A stretch of 64,000 nt of DNA from Rhizorhapis sp036570425. Its GTDB lineage: Bacteria > Pseudomonadota > Alphaproteobacteria > Sphingomonadales > Sphingomonadaceae. Positions 26,729 through 36,521 of the stretch are shown in pieces. Within the stretch, counting starts at the first letter, position 1. Each line of letters begins with the position of its first letter. The notes under the pieces were generated by a model, which saw only the letters and a list, made by a program, of their open reading frames with translations, did no database searches and was not told the origin of the DNA. A program made the position numbers and the translations under genes. The stretch lies in assembly GCA_036570425.1 (NCBI GenBank), contig DATCYF010000006.1, positions 124,001-188,000 on the forward strand, given 5' to 3'.

Positions 26729-28297
26729 TCACTGCGCCAGCGCCTCCGCAATCAACTTCCGGCTGTTCGCTACGCCATAAAGCGCAATGAAACTGCCCAT
26801 GCGCGGACCCTGCGAGGAGCCCAGAAGGGTTTCATACAGCGCCTTGAACCAATCGCGCAGAGTTTCGAACCCGCCCTCCTTGCCGATCGTATAAACAATG
26901 GTCTGAATGTCCTCGGCCGCCGCATCGGGGGCAAGTGCCGCCAGTTCCCTGTCCAGGCGTTCCAACGCTGCAACTTCCACACCCTCAGGCTTGCGACGGA
27001 GAAGCGTGGGCGCGATGAAATCCCGATTATAGGCCAGCGCGTTACGAATAAGGCCGGCCAATTCAGGATATTTGTCCGCGCGCGCGTCCTCGACATAATT
27101 GCCGAGATAGGCCCAGACCTGTTCCTCGGTCGCCTCCGCCCCCATCACGCCCACAAGGTTCAGCAGCAGTCCATAAGTGACTGGCAGGGCAGCCTCCGGC
27201 ACTTGGCCATTATGGATGTGGTGCACCGGATTGCCGAGTTTCTTGTCCAGATCCTGTGCCGGATAATTGCCGCGAAACTGAAGATAATCGTCCACTGCGC
27301 GTGGGATCACGCCGATATGAAGTTGCTTGGCACTCTTGGGTTCACGATAAGCATAAAAGGCCAGGCTCTCTTCCGATCCGTAAGTCAGCCATTCCTCGAT
27401 CGAAAGGCCATTGCCCTTGGACTTCGAAATCTTCTCGCCCTTTTCGTCGAGAAACATTTCATAGATGAGGCCTTCGGGTTTCCGGCCGCTCAGCGCCTTG
27501 GCGATCTTGCCCGATTGGATGCCGCTGTCGGTCAGGTCCTTGCCATACATTTCATAATCGACGTCCAGCGCTACCCAGCGCATGGCCCAATCGACCTTCC
27601 ATTGCAGTTTCGCGCCGCCTGAAAGGATACAATGCTCAATCACTTCGCCCTGATCCTCGAACCGGATCAGGCCAGCCTCGGCATTCACCACTTCGACCGG
27701 CACCTGAAGCACGATACCGCTTCTGGGGCTGATCGGCAGGACGGGCGAATAAGTGGCCTGCCGTTCGGCGCGGAGGGTCGGCAGCATGATGGCCATTATA
27801 TCCTGATAATGGCGAAGCACGTTTTTCAGCGCTTCGTCGAACTGGCCGCCCTTGTACCGTTCCGTCGAGGATACGAACTCATAATCGAAACCGTAGCGAT
27901 CCAGGAATGCGCGCAGCATGGCATTATTATGATGCGCAAAGCTTTCATATTTCCCAAACGGGTCGGGGATCGCGGTCAACGGCTTGCCCAGATGCTCGCG
28001 AAGCATATCCTGCTCCGGCACATTGTCGGGCACTTTTCGCAGACCATCCATGTCATCGCTGAATGCCACCAGCCGCGTCGGGATGTCCGACAGCGCCTCA
28101 TAGGCATGACGGACCATCGTGGTGCGCAGCACTTCATTGAACGTGCCGATATGCGGCAAGCCCGATGGACCATAGCCGGTTTCGAAAAGCATATAGCCTT
28201 TGTCGGGTGCGCTCTGGCCATGGCGTTTCAGCAGCTTGCGCGCCTCTTCAAAAGGCCATGCCTTTGATTGCATCGCTGTGTCGCGCAAATCGCTCAC
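26729..28297 (-). CDS. lysS: Lysine-tRNA ligase, class I
   Basis: This 522-residue enzyme charges tRNA-Lys. It is the class I form, unrelated in fold to the common class II LysRS. The HIGH-like motif is GLPHIGTF and the KMSKS-like motif GEKISKSKGNG. Class I LysRS is typical of archaea and of some alphaproteobacteria and spirochaetes. Length matches the family. It is divergent from the DinG-like gene with 43 bases between starts. Confidence 0.96.
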   Translation of the reverse strand: MSDLRDTAMQSKAWPFEEARKLLKRHGQSAPDKGYMLFETGYGPSGLPHIGTFNEVLRTTMVRHAYEALSDIPTRLVAFSDDMDGLRKVPDNVPEQDMLREHLGKPLTAIPDPFGKYESFAHHNNAMLRAFLDRYGFDYEFVSSTERYKGGQFDEALKNVLRHYQDIMAIMLPTLRAERQATYSPVLPISPRSGIVLQVPVEVVNAEAGLIRFEDQGEVIEHCILSGGAKLQWKVDWAMRWVALDVDYEMYGKDLTDSGIQSGKIAKALSGRKPEGLIYEMFLDEKGEKISKSKGNGLSIEEWLTYGSEESLAFYAYREPKSAKQLHIGVIPRAVDDYLQFRGNYPAQDLDKKLGNPVHHIHNGQVPEAALPVTYGLLLNLVGVMGAEATEEQVWAYLGNYVEDARADKYPELAGLIRNALAYNRDFIAPTLLRRKPEGVEVAALERLDRELAALAPDAAAEDIQTIVYTIGKEGGFETLRDWFKALYETLLGSSQGPRMGSFIALYGVANSRKLIAEALAQ

Positions 28298-28340
28298 TGA
28301 TGTTGCCCTTTCGTTCCCAATCGGCTTTAAGAGGAAAATA

Positions 28341-31079
28341 GTGACACTTCCCCTAGCCTTTCCTGCGCTGCATGCAAGTCATGGCGGCATCTGGCTGCGC
28401 GATCCGGACGGCCAGACGCGCGCCGTGTCGAAAGGGGAGGCCGTTGGCCGCGCGGCGGAGACGCCTGTGATTTTCCTCAACGCTCCGTTGATGGGGCAGC
28501 GGCTTGGCTATCCTGACCTGTCGGGACTCGATTTGCTGGAGTTGTGGGCCTTCGTGCATCCGGCGCGGTTTGTCGTGCCGACGCCCAAGGGATTCGCGCG
28601 TGCGCTTAATCTCTTCATCGGAAATGGTGAACTGGCCGAATCCGACATTCCCGCGCTCTATCATGCCGCAGCCGAAGCGCTCCTCACCACGCTTGAGTCG
28701 CCCCGCTGGCCAGAACGCGAAGGAGCGTGGACAGCCGCGCAATCCCTGTTCCGCCTGCGCTGGCCTTGGGCACAACTCGTCGCGCAGCGCATCAGAACAC
28801 CCGAAAGGGCAGAGCGCTGGCTGTTCTCCAAGCTGCCGGAATGGGAGGAGAAGCCTGCCCGTGCTCAGCCGCGCACCATTTCCTTGGATGACGAGGAAGT
28901 GACGGATCGCCTCCGCAGTTTGACTGGGGAGGGGGCAGAGCAACGGCCTGGTCAGCGCGCCTATGCTGAGGCGGCGGCCGCCTGCTTCGCCCCGCGCGCG
29001 CACCGCGATCAGCCCAACATGCTCCTTGCCGAAGCGGGGACGGGCATCGGCAAGACGCTGGGCTATCTCTCCCCCGCCTCGCTCTGGGCTGAAAAAGCGG
29101 ATGGAGCGGTCTGGATTTCAACCTATACCAAGGCGCTCCAACGTCAGCTCGACCGCGAAACCGAACGTATCTATTCCGATCCGGCGACACTCCGGCGCAA
29201 GGTGGTAGTGCGCAAGGGCAGGGAAAATTATCTCTGCCTCCTCAATCTGGAGGACGCGTTACAGGGCGGCTTTGCCGGCAGGGCGGCAACACTGGCGCAT
29301 CTGGTGGCGCGCTGGGCGGCTTTCACCAAGGATGGCGACATGGTCGGTGGCGACCTGCCCGGATGGTTGCCGACCTTGTTCCGTCGCAATGGCTCCACCG
29401 CTCTTACCGACCGACGTGGGGAGTGCGTCTATGCTGGTTGTCCGCATTATCGCAAATGCTTCATCGAACGCGCAGCGCGGGCAAGCGCTGATGCTGATCT
29501 CGTTATCGCCAATCACGCTCTGGTCATGGTCAATGCGGCGCGAGGGCGGGAGGCGGGTAACCGGCCCACGCGGATCATTTTCGATGAGGGACACCATCTG
29601 TTCGATGCTGCCGATTCGACCTTTGCCATCGCGTTGACAGGGCAGGAAACGATTGAGCTGCGCCGTTGGGTCATCGGACCGGAGGGCAGCTCGCGTGGCC
29701 GCCGCCGCGGTCTTGCCGCACGGCTGTCGGATGTCGCCAGCTATGATGAGGAAGGCGCCCGCGCGATAGAGGCAGCCCGGAATGCGGCGCTTGCGCTTCC
29801 GTCGGATGATTGGCTGAAGCGAATCAACACAGGCGAACCCTTCGGCCCGGTTGAAGCCATGCTCGCCGCCGCGCGGGGAACGGTTTACGCTCGGGACGCG
29901 CAGGACGGCGCCGATGCGGGCTACGGCCTTGAAACCGAAATGGCTGAACTGGATGGTGCACTGGTGGAGGCTGCGCAAACGGCTGCCGAAGCGCTGGATA
30001 ACCTTCTGCGTCCGCTGACGCGGCTTGGCAAACGGTTGGAGGCAGTCCTTGAGGATGCCCCCGACTGGCTTGATGGCGCGGCGCGGGCGCGGATTGAGGG
30101 CGCTCTCGGTTCGCTCGGCTGGCGCTGCGACATGGTGGCGGGCTGGCTATCGCTACTCTCCCGCGTTGGCGGTCCCGCTGATCCTGACTTTGTTGATTGG
30201 CTGGCCATCGACCGTTTTGAAGGGCGGGAGTATGATATTGGAATTCACCGCCATTGGCTCGATCCCACGCGGCCGGTGACGGAGGTTGTCACCAAGCCTG
30301 CTCACGGGGTCATCATCACTTCCGCCACGCTGAAGGGCGGCGGCGATTGGGACACAGCGGAAGCACGGAGCGGATCGCAGCATCTGCTCCGACCCCCGGC
30401 ACGGTTTGAGGCGCATAGCCCCTTCAACTATGCCGCGCAGGCTGAAGTGCTGATCGTTACTGATATCAAGAAGGGTGACATCGCCGCCATGTCGGGCGCC
30501 TATGCGCGCCTGATCGAAGCGGCACAGGGTGGAACGCTGGGGCTTTTTACCGCGATTCGCCGGTTGCGTGCCGTTCATGCCCGCATCGCCGATCGCTTGG
30601 CTGAGGCGCGGCTACCGCTCTATGCCCAGCATGTAGACCCGATGGATACGGGCACATTGGTCGATATTTTTCGCGATGATCCGCGCGCTTCGCTGCTTGG
30701 CACAGATGCGTTGCGCGACGGCGTCGACGTTCCTGGCCATTCGCTGCGGCTGGTGGTTATGGAGGGTGTGCCCTGGCCCAAGCCGACGGTGCTCCATGCC
30801 GCGCGACGTCTGGCGGGGGGCGGCAGCGCCTATGATGACCGGCTGATCCGATCCCGACTGGCGCAGGCCTTTGGTCGACTCATCCGCCGGGCGGACGACC
30901 GGGGCAGTTTTGTCATTCTTTCTGCCGCCATGCCCTCCCGCCTGCTTACGGCTTTTCCCGAAGGCGTACCGATCCGGCGCGTAACATTGGACGAAGCGAT
31001 AATTTCTGTAAGTTCCCGTCTTTCATCCGAAACATCTTTCGGGCATCAGGCGCAGGACGCATCCTGTGTGGAGAGATAA
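28341..31079 (+). CDS. ATP-dependent DNA helicase, DinG/XPD-like
   Basis: This protein of about 912 residues is a superfamily 2 iron-sulfur helicase. Walker A is EAGTGIGKTLGY and the DEAH-type Walker B is IIFDEGHHLFDA. Between them lie the cluster cysteines: one in ENYLCLLN, then CVYAGCPHYRKC. C-terminal helicase motifs include LRDGVDVPGHSL and QAFGRLIRRADDRG. The GTG at 28341 has an AGAGG ribosome site and precedes the conserved TLPLAFPALHAS. The earlier frame enters lysS. It is translationally adjacent to sixA. Confidence 0.9.
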   Translation: MTLPLAFPALHASHGGIWLRDPDGQTRAVSKGEAVGRAAETPVIFLNAPLMGQRLGYPDLSGLDLLELWAFVHPARFVVPTPKGFARALNLFIGNGELAESDIPALYHAAAEALLTTLESPRWPEREGAWTAAQSLFRLRWPWAQLVAQRIRTPERAERWLFSKLPEWEEKPARAQPRTISLDDEEVTDRLRSLTGEGAEQRPGQRAYAEAAAACFAPRAHRDQPNMLLAEAGTGIGKTLGYLSPASLWAEKADGAVWISTYTKALQRQLDRETERIYSDPATLRRKVVVRKGRENYLCLLNLEDALQGGFAGRAATLAHLVARWAAFTKDGDMVGGDLPGWLPTLFRRNGSTALTDRRGECVYAGCPHYRKCFIERAARASADADLVIANHALVMVNAARGREAGNRPTRIIFDEGHHLFDAADSTFAIALTGQETIELRRWVIGPEGSSRGRRRGLAARLSDVASYDEEGARAIEAARNAALALPSDDWLKRINTGEPFGPVEAMLAAARGTVYARDAQDGADAGYGLETEMAELDGALVEAAQTAAEALDNLLRPLTRLGKRLEAVLEDAPDWLDGAARARIEGALGSLGWRCDMVAGWLSLLSRVGGPADPDFVDWLAIDRFEGREYDIGIHRHWLDPTRPVTEVVTKPAHGVIITSATLKGGGDWDTAEARSGSQHLLRPPARFEAHSPFNYAAQAEVLIVTDIKKGDIAAMSGAYARLIEAAQGGTLGLFTAIRRLRAVHARIADRLAEARLPLYAQHVDPMDTGTLVDIFRDDPRASLLGTDALRDGVDVPGHSLRLVVMEGVPWPKPTVLHAARRLAGGGSAYDDRLIRSRLAQAFGRLIRRADDRGSFVILSAAMPSRLLTAFPEGVPIRRVTLDEAIISVSSRLSSETSFGHQAQDASCVER

Positions 31080-31622
31080 TTGAAACGGCTGACCCTGCTG
31101 CGCCATGCCAAATCGAGCTGGGATGATCACGTCCCGCGCGATTTCGACCGGCCGCTCAACAAGCGGGGCGCGCGCGCTGCGGCGACGATGGGGCAATATG
31201 CGCGCAGCCGCGACATGCATTTCGATTATCTGATCGCGTCGCCTGCCCTGCGCGTGACTGAGACGCTTGACGAATTTCTTGAAGCCTATGGCCAAAATGT
31301 CGAAGCGAATTGGGACCGGCGCATCTATCTGGCATCTTCGGCGACCCTGATGGATGTTTTGCGCGATATCCCTGAGGATAAATCGGATTTGTTGATGCTC
31401 GGGCATAATCCGGGGCTTGAGGATTTGATACTGTCCCTGGTTTCCGACGATGGCACGTCCCGTCTGCGCGACGAAGTGGAAGTGAAGTTTCCGACCGCCA
31501 GTCTGGCAGTGATAGAGATTGATGTTGAAAAATGGAATGACGTGGGCCCTCAAACGGCCAAATTGGCATGTTTCATCCGGCCGCGTGATCTCGACCCCAC
31601 GCTGGGGCCGGATCAATATTAG
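31080..31622 (+). CDS. SixA-like histidine phosphatase
   Basis: This 180-residue protein starts with TTG at 31080, directly after the helicase stop. It begins MKRLTLLRHAKSSWDD, with the phosphoHis motif RHAK. DRPLNKRGARAA and LMLGHNPGLEDL follow. SixA-type enzymes remove phosphate from His in phosphorelay proteins; here the target is unknown. The immediate TTG after the stop suggests reinitiation. Confidence 0.87.
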   Translation: MKRLTLLRHAKSSWDDHVPRDFDRPLNKRGARAAATMGQYARSRDMHFDYLIASPALRVTETLDEFLEAYGQNVEANWDRRIYLASSATLMDVLRDIPEDKSDLLMLGHNPGLEDLILSLVSDDGTSRLRDEVEVKFPTASLAVIEIDVEKWNDVGPQTAKLACFIRPRDLDPTLGPDQY

Positions 31623-31647
31623 GCAAGGGTTCTAATGGGTTCTCTGC

Positions 31648-32238
31648 TCACGGTTGGTTCATGAGCGGGATATGCGGCGCAGCCTCTCTTGGTAGAAAGC
31701 CAAGGAGGCGTGGATCGTCGAAAATCTCCACCTGCCGCATGCAGGGTATGAAGCCTGACCTGCGATAGAATCCCAGTGCCGTTGGATGGTCCAGCGTACA
31801 GGTATGGACCCAGAACCGTTCGACCCCCACCCGCCAAGCGAGCATTTGCGCATGCGCCATCAGCCAACGGCCATGCCCCTTGCCAGCCAATTCGGGGATG
31901 AGCGCGAAAAAAGAAAGCTCGCAATCCGGCAGCGATCGGAAATCCAGCTCCAATATGCCGACTTCAATGCCCATCGGGTCCGTCACCGCGTAAACCTCAA
32001 TGTCATCATCGTGAATGATGTCGATCAGCGCCCGATCCGCCATGACGAGGCGGGAAAACCACAGCCACGGTTCACCGACGCGACGAAATAAGGCTCGGTA
32101 TTTGGCGATGGCTGGCTTGTTCCAGCGAACCAGCCGCAAATGCGAGGAGGGAAGGGGTGCTGGTTTCGGCCGCGCTATCATTTGCAGGGTGGTGACGATC
32201 GTCGCGACTTGATGCGGCGGCACGCCCTGCAAGCTCAT
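31648..32238 (-). CDS. GNAT-family N-acetyltransferase
   Basis: This 196-residue protein has a GNAT core with the acetyl-CoA motif ELAGKGHGRWLMAHA and a C-terminal HPTALGFYRRSGF. The acceptor is unknown. It lies four bases after hemF on the same strand, so it is the third gene of trmL-hemF-GNAT. It is convergent with sixA. Confidence 0.85.
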   Translation of the reverse strand: MSLQGVPPHQVATIVTTLQMIARPKPAPLPSSHLRLVRWNKPAIAKYRALFRRVGEPWLWFSRLVMADRALIDIIHDDDIEVYAVTDPMGIEVGILELDFRSLPDCELSFFALIPELAGKGHGRWLMAHAQMLAWRVGVERFWVHTCTLDHPTALGFYRRSGFIPCMRQVEIFDDPRLLGFLPREAAPHIPLMNQP

Positions 32239-32242
32239 TCCA

Positions 32243-33091
32243 TCAACTCCAGGATGCGAGCGGCGGCAGGCTCATTAATATAGCGTCTATATTGCCGCCG
32301 GTTTTGAGCCCGAACGATGTTCCCCGATCATAGACCAGGTTGAATTCTGCATAGCGCCCGCGCCACTCCAGCTGCCGCTGTCGCTCTTCGCTGGTCCAGG
32401 CGAGACCCATGCGCCGCCGCACGATAGTCGGGAATATTGCCAGGAATGCCTCCCCCACGTCTTTCGTAAATGCGAAATTCGCGTCGAAAGCGCCCTCCAG
32501 ATGGTCATAGAATATGCCGCCAACGCCCCGGTGCACGCCGCGATGGGGAATGAAGAAATAATCATCTGCCCATTTTTTGAAGCGCGGATAGTAATCTGCA
32601 TCATGCGCCTCGCACGCTTGCCTGAAAGCAGCGTGGAAGTCCGCAGTGTCGGTATCGTAAGGAATGGGTGGGTTCAAATCCGCGCCGCCACCGAACCAGC
32701 GTTTGGTCGTGACCAGAAAGCGAGTGTTCATATGAACGGCTGGCACATGGGGATTGGCCATGTGCGCCACGAGACTGATTCCTGTGGCGAAAAATTGCGG
32801 ATTTTCATCCGCGCCATGAATTGTCTTTGCAAACTCCGGGGCGAAGGTGCCGCCGACTGTCGAAATATTCACGCCTACCTTTTCGAAAACGCGGCCCTTC
32901 ATCACGCCGCGGACGCCGCCGCCGCCTTCGCTGGGCCCGAGCCCCTCCGCCTGCCGATCCCAAGGCGTGTAAGTGAAGCATGCATCGCTTCCGTTCTCAC
33001 GCTCGATCGCTTCGAATTCCAGGCATATGCGATCGCGCAGGCTCTCGAACCAATCGCGTGCCGCCTGTTGTTCCCCGTCCAGAGTAATCAT
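32243..33091 (-). CDS. hemF: Oxygen-dependent coproporphyrinogen III oxidase
   Basis: This 282-residue enzyme converts coproporphyrinogen III to protoporphyrinogen IX using oxygen in haem synthesis. Diagnostic motifs are GGGVRGVMKGRVFEKVGVN, RWFGGGADLNP and YYPRFKKWADDYFFIPHR. The oxygen-dependent form fits an aerobic organism. Its start overlaps the trmL stop by four bases. Confidence 0.96.
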   Translation of the reverse strand: MITLDGEQQAARDWFESLRDRICLEFEAIERENGSDACFTYTPWDRQAEGLGPSEGGGGVRGVMKGRVFEKVGVNISTVGGTFAPEFAKTIHGADENPQFFATGISLVAHMANPHVPAVHMNTRFLVTTKRWFGGGADLNPPIPYDTDTADFHAAFRQACEAHDADYYPRFKKWADDYFFIPHRGVHRGVGGIFYDHLEGAFDANFAFTKDVGEAFLAIFPTIVRRRMGLAWTSEERQRQLEWRGRYAEFNLVYDRGTSFGLKTGGNIDAILMSLPPLASWS

Positions 33092-33546
33092 GCCGGATAA
33101 AGTCCCGTCTGCCGTAATGCTTCACTCAACGCGATGCCCCCTGCGACGGCAATATTCAAGGAGCGAAAACCCTCCTTCATCGGAATGCGAATCCGAAGCG
33201 CCGCTCGATCATGCACATCGTCGGGCACACCTGCCCCTTCCGACCCCAGCAGCAGCACGTCATTCTCTTGGAATACAGCGTCTGGCAGGCGCACATCCCC
33301 CCGGCTGGTGAGCAGCACGAGCCGATGGCCCCCTTGCTTCATTGCCTGATTGAACGTGCTGAAATTCGGGCGCCGTTCTACTTGGGCCGCGGATGCATAA
33401 TCCATGGCAGAACGCTTCAACTGCTTGTCGGAAAACGGAAATCCGCAGGGTTCTATAATGTCCAGCGCGACACCGAAGCAGGCGCATAACCGGATGATGG
33501 TGCCGGTATTTCCGGCGATATCGGGCTGATAAAGGGCCATTCGCAT
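33088..33546 (-). CDS. trmL: tRNA (cytidine(34)-2'-O)-methyltransferase TrmL
   Basis: This 152-residue SPOUT enzyme methylates the 2'-OH of wobble C34/U34 in tRNA-Leu. It starts MRMALYQPDIAGNTGTIIRLC and has LLLGSEGAGVPDDVHD and RSLNIAVAGGIALSEALRQ, which form the knotted SAM site. It leads the trmL-hemF-GNAT group. It is divergent from petA. Confidence 0.95.
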   Translation of the reverse strand: MRMALYQPDIAGNTGTIIRLCACFGVALDIIEPCGFPFSDKQLKRSAMDYASAAQVERRPNFSTFNQAMKQGGHRLVLLTSRGDVRLPDAVFQENDVLLLGSEGAGVPDDVHDRAALRIRIPMKEGFRSLNIAVAGGIALSEALRQTGLYPA

Positions 33547-33590
33547 GCCTGCGCTTTAATCCGGCGAGGGCATTTGTCATAGAGCAATCA

Positions 33591-33604
33591 AATTGCCTGT
33601 TGGC
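33591..33604. promoter_or_regulatory. Short inverted repeat between trmL and petA
   Basis: TTGCC and GGCAA flank a four-base spacer in the divergent gap. It could be a small operator for either gene. It is weak evidence because the arms are only five bases. Confidence 0.2.
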
Positions 33605-33732
33605 AAACGGGGCATTCCAAGGCTATCAGGCGCGCGAACCGCCGGGGGATTTGGCGGCATTGCGTCTGCGTCGCTGATTTTTGCAGGGATTCAGCGCACT
33701 TGTGAAAATGAACAAGGGACAAGGGCAGTTGA

Positions 33733-34299
33733 ATGACAACGCTTGATCAAGGTGAAACGACGGAAAATCCCGGTGAAACCGGTGTCCGCCGTCGTGACTT
33801 CATCAATATTGCGGCAGTGAGTTTCGCCGGCGTCGGCGCCGTCGCGGTCATTCCGCCGCTGGTGAACCAAATGAACCCGAGCGCTGACGTGCTCGCACTG
33901 GCCTCGACGGAAGTCGACATCAGCGCGATTCAGCCCGGTCAGGCGATCAAGACCGTTTTTCGCAGTCAGCCGCTCTTCGTCCGTCACCTGACGCCCAAGG
34001 AAATCGCCGAAGCCGACGCTGTGCCGCTTGGCGATCTTCGTGATCCGCAGACGCTCGAAGAGCGTACCGCCGAAGGCAAGAAGGAATGGCTGATCACCAT
34101 GGGCGTGTGCACCCATCTGGGCTGTGTGCCCCTTGGCGCTGGCGAAGGTGAAAACCGCGGTGAATTCGGCGGCTATTTCTGCCCCTGTCATGGTTCCTCC
34201 TACGATACAGCCGCTCGCATCCGCAAAGGTCCGGCGCCCACAAATCTGGAAGTGCCGGAATATAAATTCACATCCGACACTGTCGTAACGGTAGGCTGA
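33733..34299 (+). CDS. petA: Ubiquinol-cytochrome c reductase Rieske iron-sulfur subunit
   Basis: This 188-residue subunit passes electrons from ubiquinol to cytochrome c1 in the bc1 complex. A twin-Arg-like N-terminus (GVRRRDFINIAAVSFAG) supplies the membrane anchor. The [2Fe-2S] ligands lie in CTHLGC (126-131) and CPCHGSSYD (150 onward). It is first in the petABC operon, with 11 bases to petB. Confidence 0.96.
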   Translation: MTTLDQGETTENPGETGVRRRDFINIAAVSFAGVGAVAVIPPLVNQMNPSADVLALASTEVDISAIQPGQAIKTVFRSQPLFVRHLTPKEIAEADAVPLGDLRDPQTLEERTAEGKKEWLITMGVCTHLGCVPLGAGEGENRGEFGGYFCPCHGSSYDTAARIRKGPAPTNLEVPEYKFTSDTVVTVG

Positions 34300-34310
34300 G
34301 GTAAGAGATC

Positions 34311-35597
34311 ATGAGTTTTCCCTGGGCTGAACACTATACCCCAAAGAATCCGCTCATGCAGTGGATCGATTCCCGCCTTCCGCTGCCGCGTCTGGTCTAT
34401 AATGCCGTTGGTGCTGGCTACCCGGTCCCGCGGAACCTGAACTATTTCTGGAATTTCGGTGTTCTCTCTGGCGTTGCGCTGGTTATTCAGCTCATCACCG
34501 GCATCGTTCTCGCCATGCATTATGCCGCCAATGCCGGCGTCGCATTCGACAGCGTCGAACATATCATGCGTGACGTGAATTCCGGTTGGCTCCTGCGTTA
34601 TGCACATGCCAATGGCGCCAGCTTCTTCTTTATCGTGGTTTATCTCCACATTTTCCGCGGCTTGTTTTATGGCTCTTATAAAGCGCCGCGCGAAATGGTG
34701 TGGCTGCTTGGCCTGGTTATCTTCCTGCTCATGATGGCTACGGCCTTCATGGGTTATGTGCTTCCCTGGGGTCAGATGAGCTTCTGGGGCGCCAAGGTGA
34801 TTACCGGTCTTTTCGGTGCTATTCCGGTCGTGGGTGAGCCGATCCAAACCTGGTTGCTTGGTGGTTTCGCACCCGGCAATGCCTCGTTGAACCGTTTCTT
34901 CTCACTTCACTATCTGCTGCCGTTCGTTATCGCGGGTGTTATCATCCTGCATATCTGGGCTTTGCATATCCCAGGATCGAACAATCCGACCGGTGTCGAT
35001 GTGCAAGGACCCCAGGACACCATTCCCTTCCATCCTTACTACACGGCGAAGGATGGCTTCGGGCTCGGTGTATTCCTGATCATCTTTGCAGCGACAGTGT
35101 ATTTCGCACCCAATTACTTGGGTCACCCGGATAACTATATTCCGGCCAATCCGCTTTCGACGCCAGCGCACATTGTACCTGAATGGTATTTCTGGCCTTT
35201 CTATGCGATCCTGCGCGCCTTCACTTTCGACTTCCTCTTCGTTCCGGCGAAGCTGCTGGGCGTGATGGCGATGTTCGCGTCGATCCTCCTACTCTTCTTC
35301 CTGCCCTGGCTTGACCGTTCACCGGTTCGCTCGGGTAACTACCGTCCGTTGTTCAAGCAGTTCTTCTGGGTACTCGTCGTTGATGTCGTGATCCTTGGCT
35401 ATTGCGGCGGCGCTCCGGCAGAAGAACCTTTCGTTATGATCAGCCAGCTCGCGGCGGCCTATTACTTCGCCCACTTCCTGATCATCCTGCCGATCATTTC
35501 CAAGATTGAGCGGCCGCTTCCGCTGCCTGCCTCAATTTCAGAATCGGTCCTGCATGGCGAAGCGGCGGAAGCCGCGCCGATTGCTCAGACTGCCTAA
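34311..35597 (+). CDS. petB: Cytochrome b of the bc1 complex
   Basis: This 428-residue membrane protein holds two b haems and the quinol sites. It has about eight hydrophobic segments. HANGASFFFIVVYLHIFRGL carries haem His residues, GYVLPWGQMSFWGAKVITGLF is the Qo region, and PEWYFWPFYAILRAF is the conserved PEWY. Strong codon usage and tight spacing to petC (15 bases) fit a highly expressed operon. Confidence 0.97.
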   Translation: MSFPWAEHYTPKNPLMQWIDSRLPLPRLVYNAVGAGYPVPRNLNYFWNFGVLSGVALVIQLITGIVLAMHYAANAGVAFDSVEHIMRDVNSGWLLRYAHANGASFFFIVVYLHIFRGLFYGSYKAPREMVWLLGLVIFLLMMATAFMGYVLPWGQMSFWGAKVITGLFGAIPVVGEPIQTWLLGGFAPGNASLNRFFSLHYLLPFVIAGVIILHIWALHIPGSNNPTGVDVQGPQDTIPFHPYYTAKDGFGLGVFLIIFAATVYFAPNYLGHPDNYIPANPLSTPAHIVPEWYFWPFYAILRAFTFDFLFVPAKLLGVMAMFASILLLFFLPWLDRSPVRSGNYRPLFKQFFWVLVVDVVILGYCGGAPAEEPFVMISQLAAAYYFAHFLIILPIISKIERPLPLPASISESVLHGEAAEAAPIAQTA

Positions 35598-35612
35598 GGG
35601 GGAAACAGAAAA

Positions 35613-36452
35613 ATGGTTCGCGTTATTGCTGCCCTCGTCGGCATCTTCTTTTCGGGCATGCTGCTCTACTCCTTTGTATTTGGAGCGGTGAACTACATCG
35701 GTGATCCGCCAGCCCCGACCGTTGAGCATGAATTCCATCTCAGCCCGAAAGAGGTGGAATTCGCATCCGATGGCCCGCTCGGTCACTATGATCGTCCGCA
35801 ACTGCAGCGTGGGTTCCAGGTATTCAAGGAAGTCTGCTCGGCGTGTCACTCGCTGCGCCTCGTCGCTTTCCGCGATCTGGAAGGCCTTGGTTATAGTGAA
35901 GCCGAAGTAAAGGCGATCGCTGCCAACTGGTCGATTGAAACGCCTTCGGTTGATCCTGAGACCGGTGAAGCGTCTACTCGCAAGCCGATCCCGGCGGATC
36001 ACATTCCGTTGCCCTTCGCTAACGATGTGGCTGCACGCGCTGCGAACAACAATGCGATTCCGCCGGATTTGTCTTTGATGACAAAGGCACGTCACCACGG
36101 CAATGCGTACATCTATTCGTTGCTGACAGGATACCAGCAACAATCGGCGGAATTGCTCAAGGAGTTTCCGGATGCGAAAACGCCTGAAGGGCTGCACTAT
36201 AATCCCTATTTCCCCAACCTGAATCTCGCCATGGCGCCGCCGCTGACGAGTGACGGTCAGGTCACTTACGCCGATGGGACCAAGGCGACGGTGGATCAGA
36301 TGGCGAAGGACGTTGCTGCCTTCCTGACCTGGACGGCAGAACCCAAGCTGGAGAGCCGCCATCGTGCGGGCTTGGCGGTCCTGTTCTTCCTGATCGTTGC
36401 GACGGGCTTGGCCTACATGTCTTACCGCAACATCTGGGCTGACAAACATTAA
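35613..36452 (+). CDS. petC: Cytochrome c1 of the bc1 complex
   Basis: This 279-residue subunit carries the c-type haem at CSACH (residues 75-79). An N-terminal hydrophobic segment (VIAALVGIFFSGMLLYSFVFG) and a C-terminal anchor (GLAVLLFFLIVATGLAYMSYRNI-like) place it in the membrane facing the periplasm. The axial Met region is LAMAPPLTSDGQVTYADG. It ends the petABC operon. Confidence 0.96.
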   Translation: MVRVIAALVGIFFSGMLLYSFVFGAVNYIGDPPAPTVEHEFHLSPKEVEFASDGPLGHYDRPQLQRGFQVFKEVCSACHSLRLVAFRDLEGLGYSEAEVKAIAANWSIETPSVDPETGEASTRKPIPADHIPLPFANDVAARAANNNAIPPDLSLMTKARHHGNAYIYSLLTGYQQQSAELLKEFPDAKTPEGLHYNPYFPNLNLAMAPPLTSDGQVTYADGTKATVDQMAKDVAAFLTWTAEPKLESRHRAGLAVLFFLIVATGLAYMSYRNIWADKH

Positions 36453-36493
36453 GCCTTGTCGATTTCCCCAAAGGGAGAGCGATGGCAGAATAC

Positions 36494-36521
36494 AGCCGGC
36501 GGATATCACGATCCGTCGGCT
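36494..36521 (+). terminator. Terminator-like hairpin after petABC
   Basis: AGCCGGCGGAT pairs with ATCCGTCGGCT (one mismatch) around a six-base loop, about 40 bases after the petC stop. A short T-rich stretch follows. It is the likely end of the petABC transcript. Confidence 0.6.
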
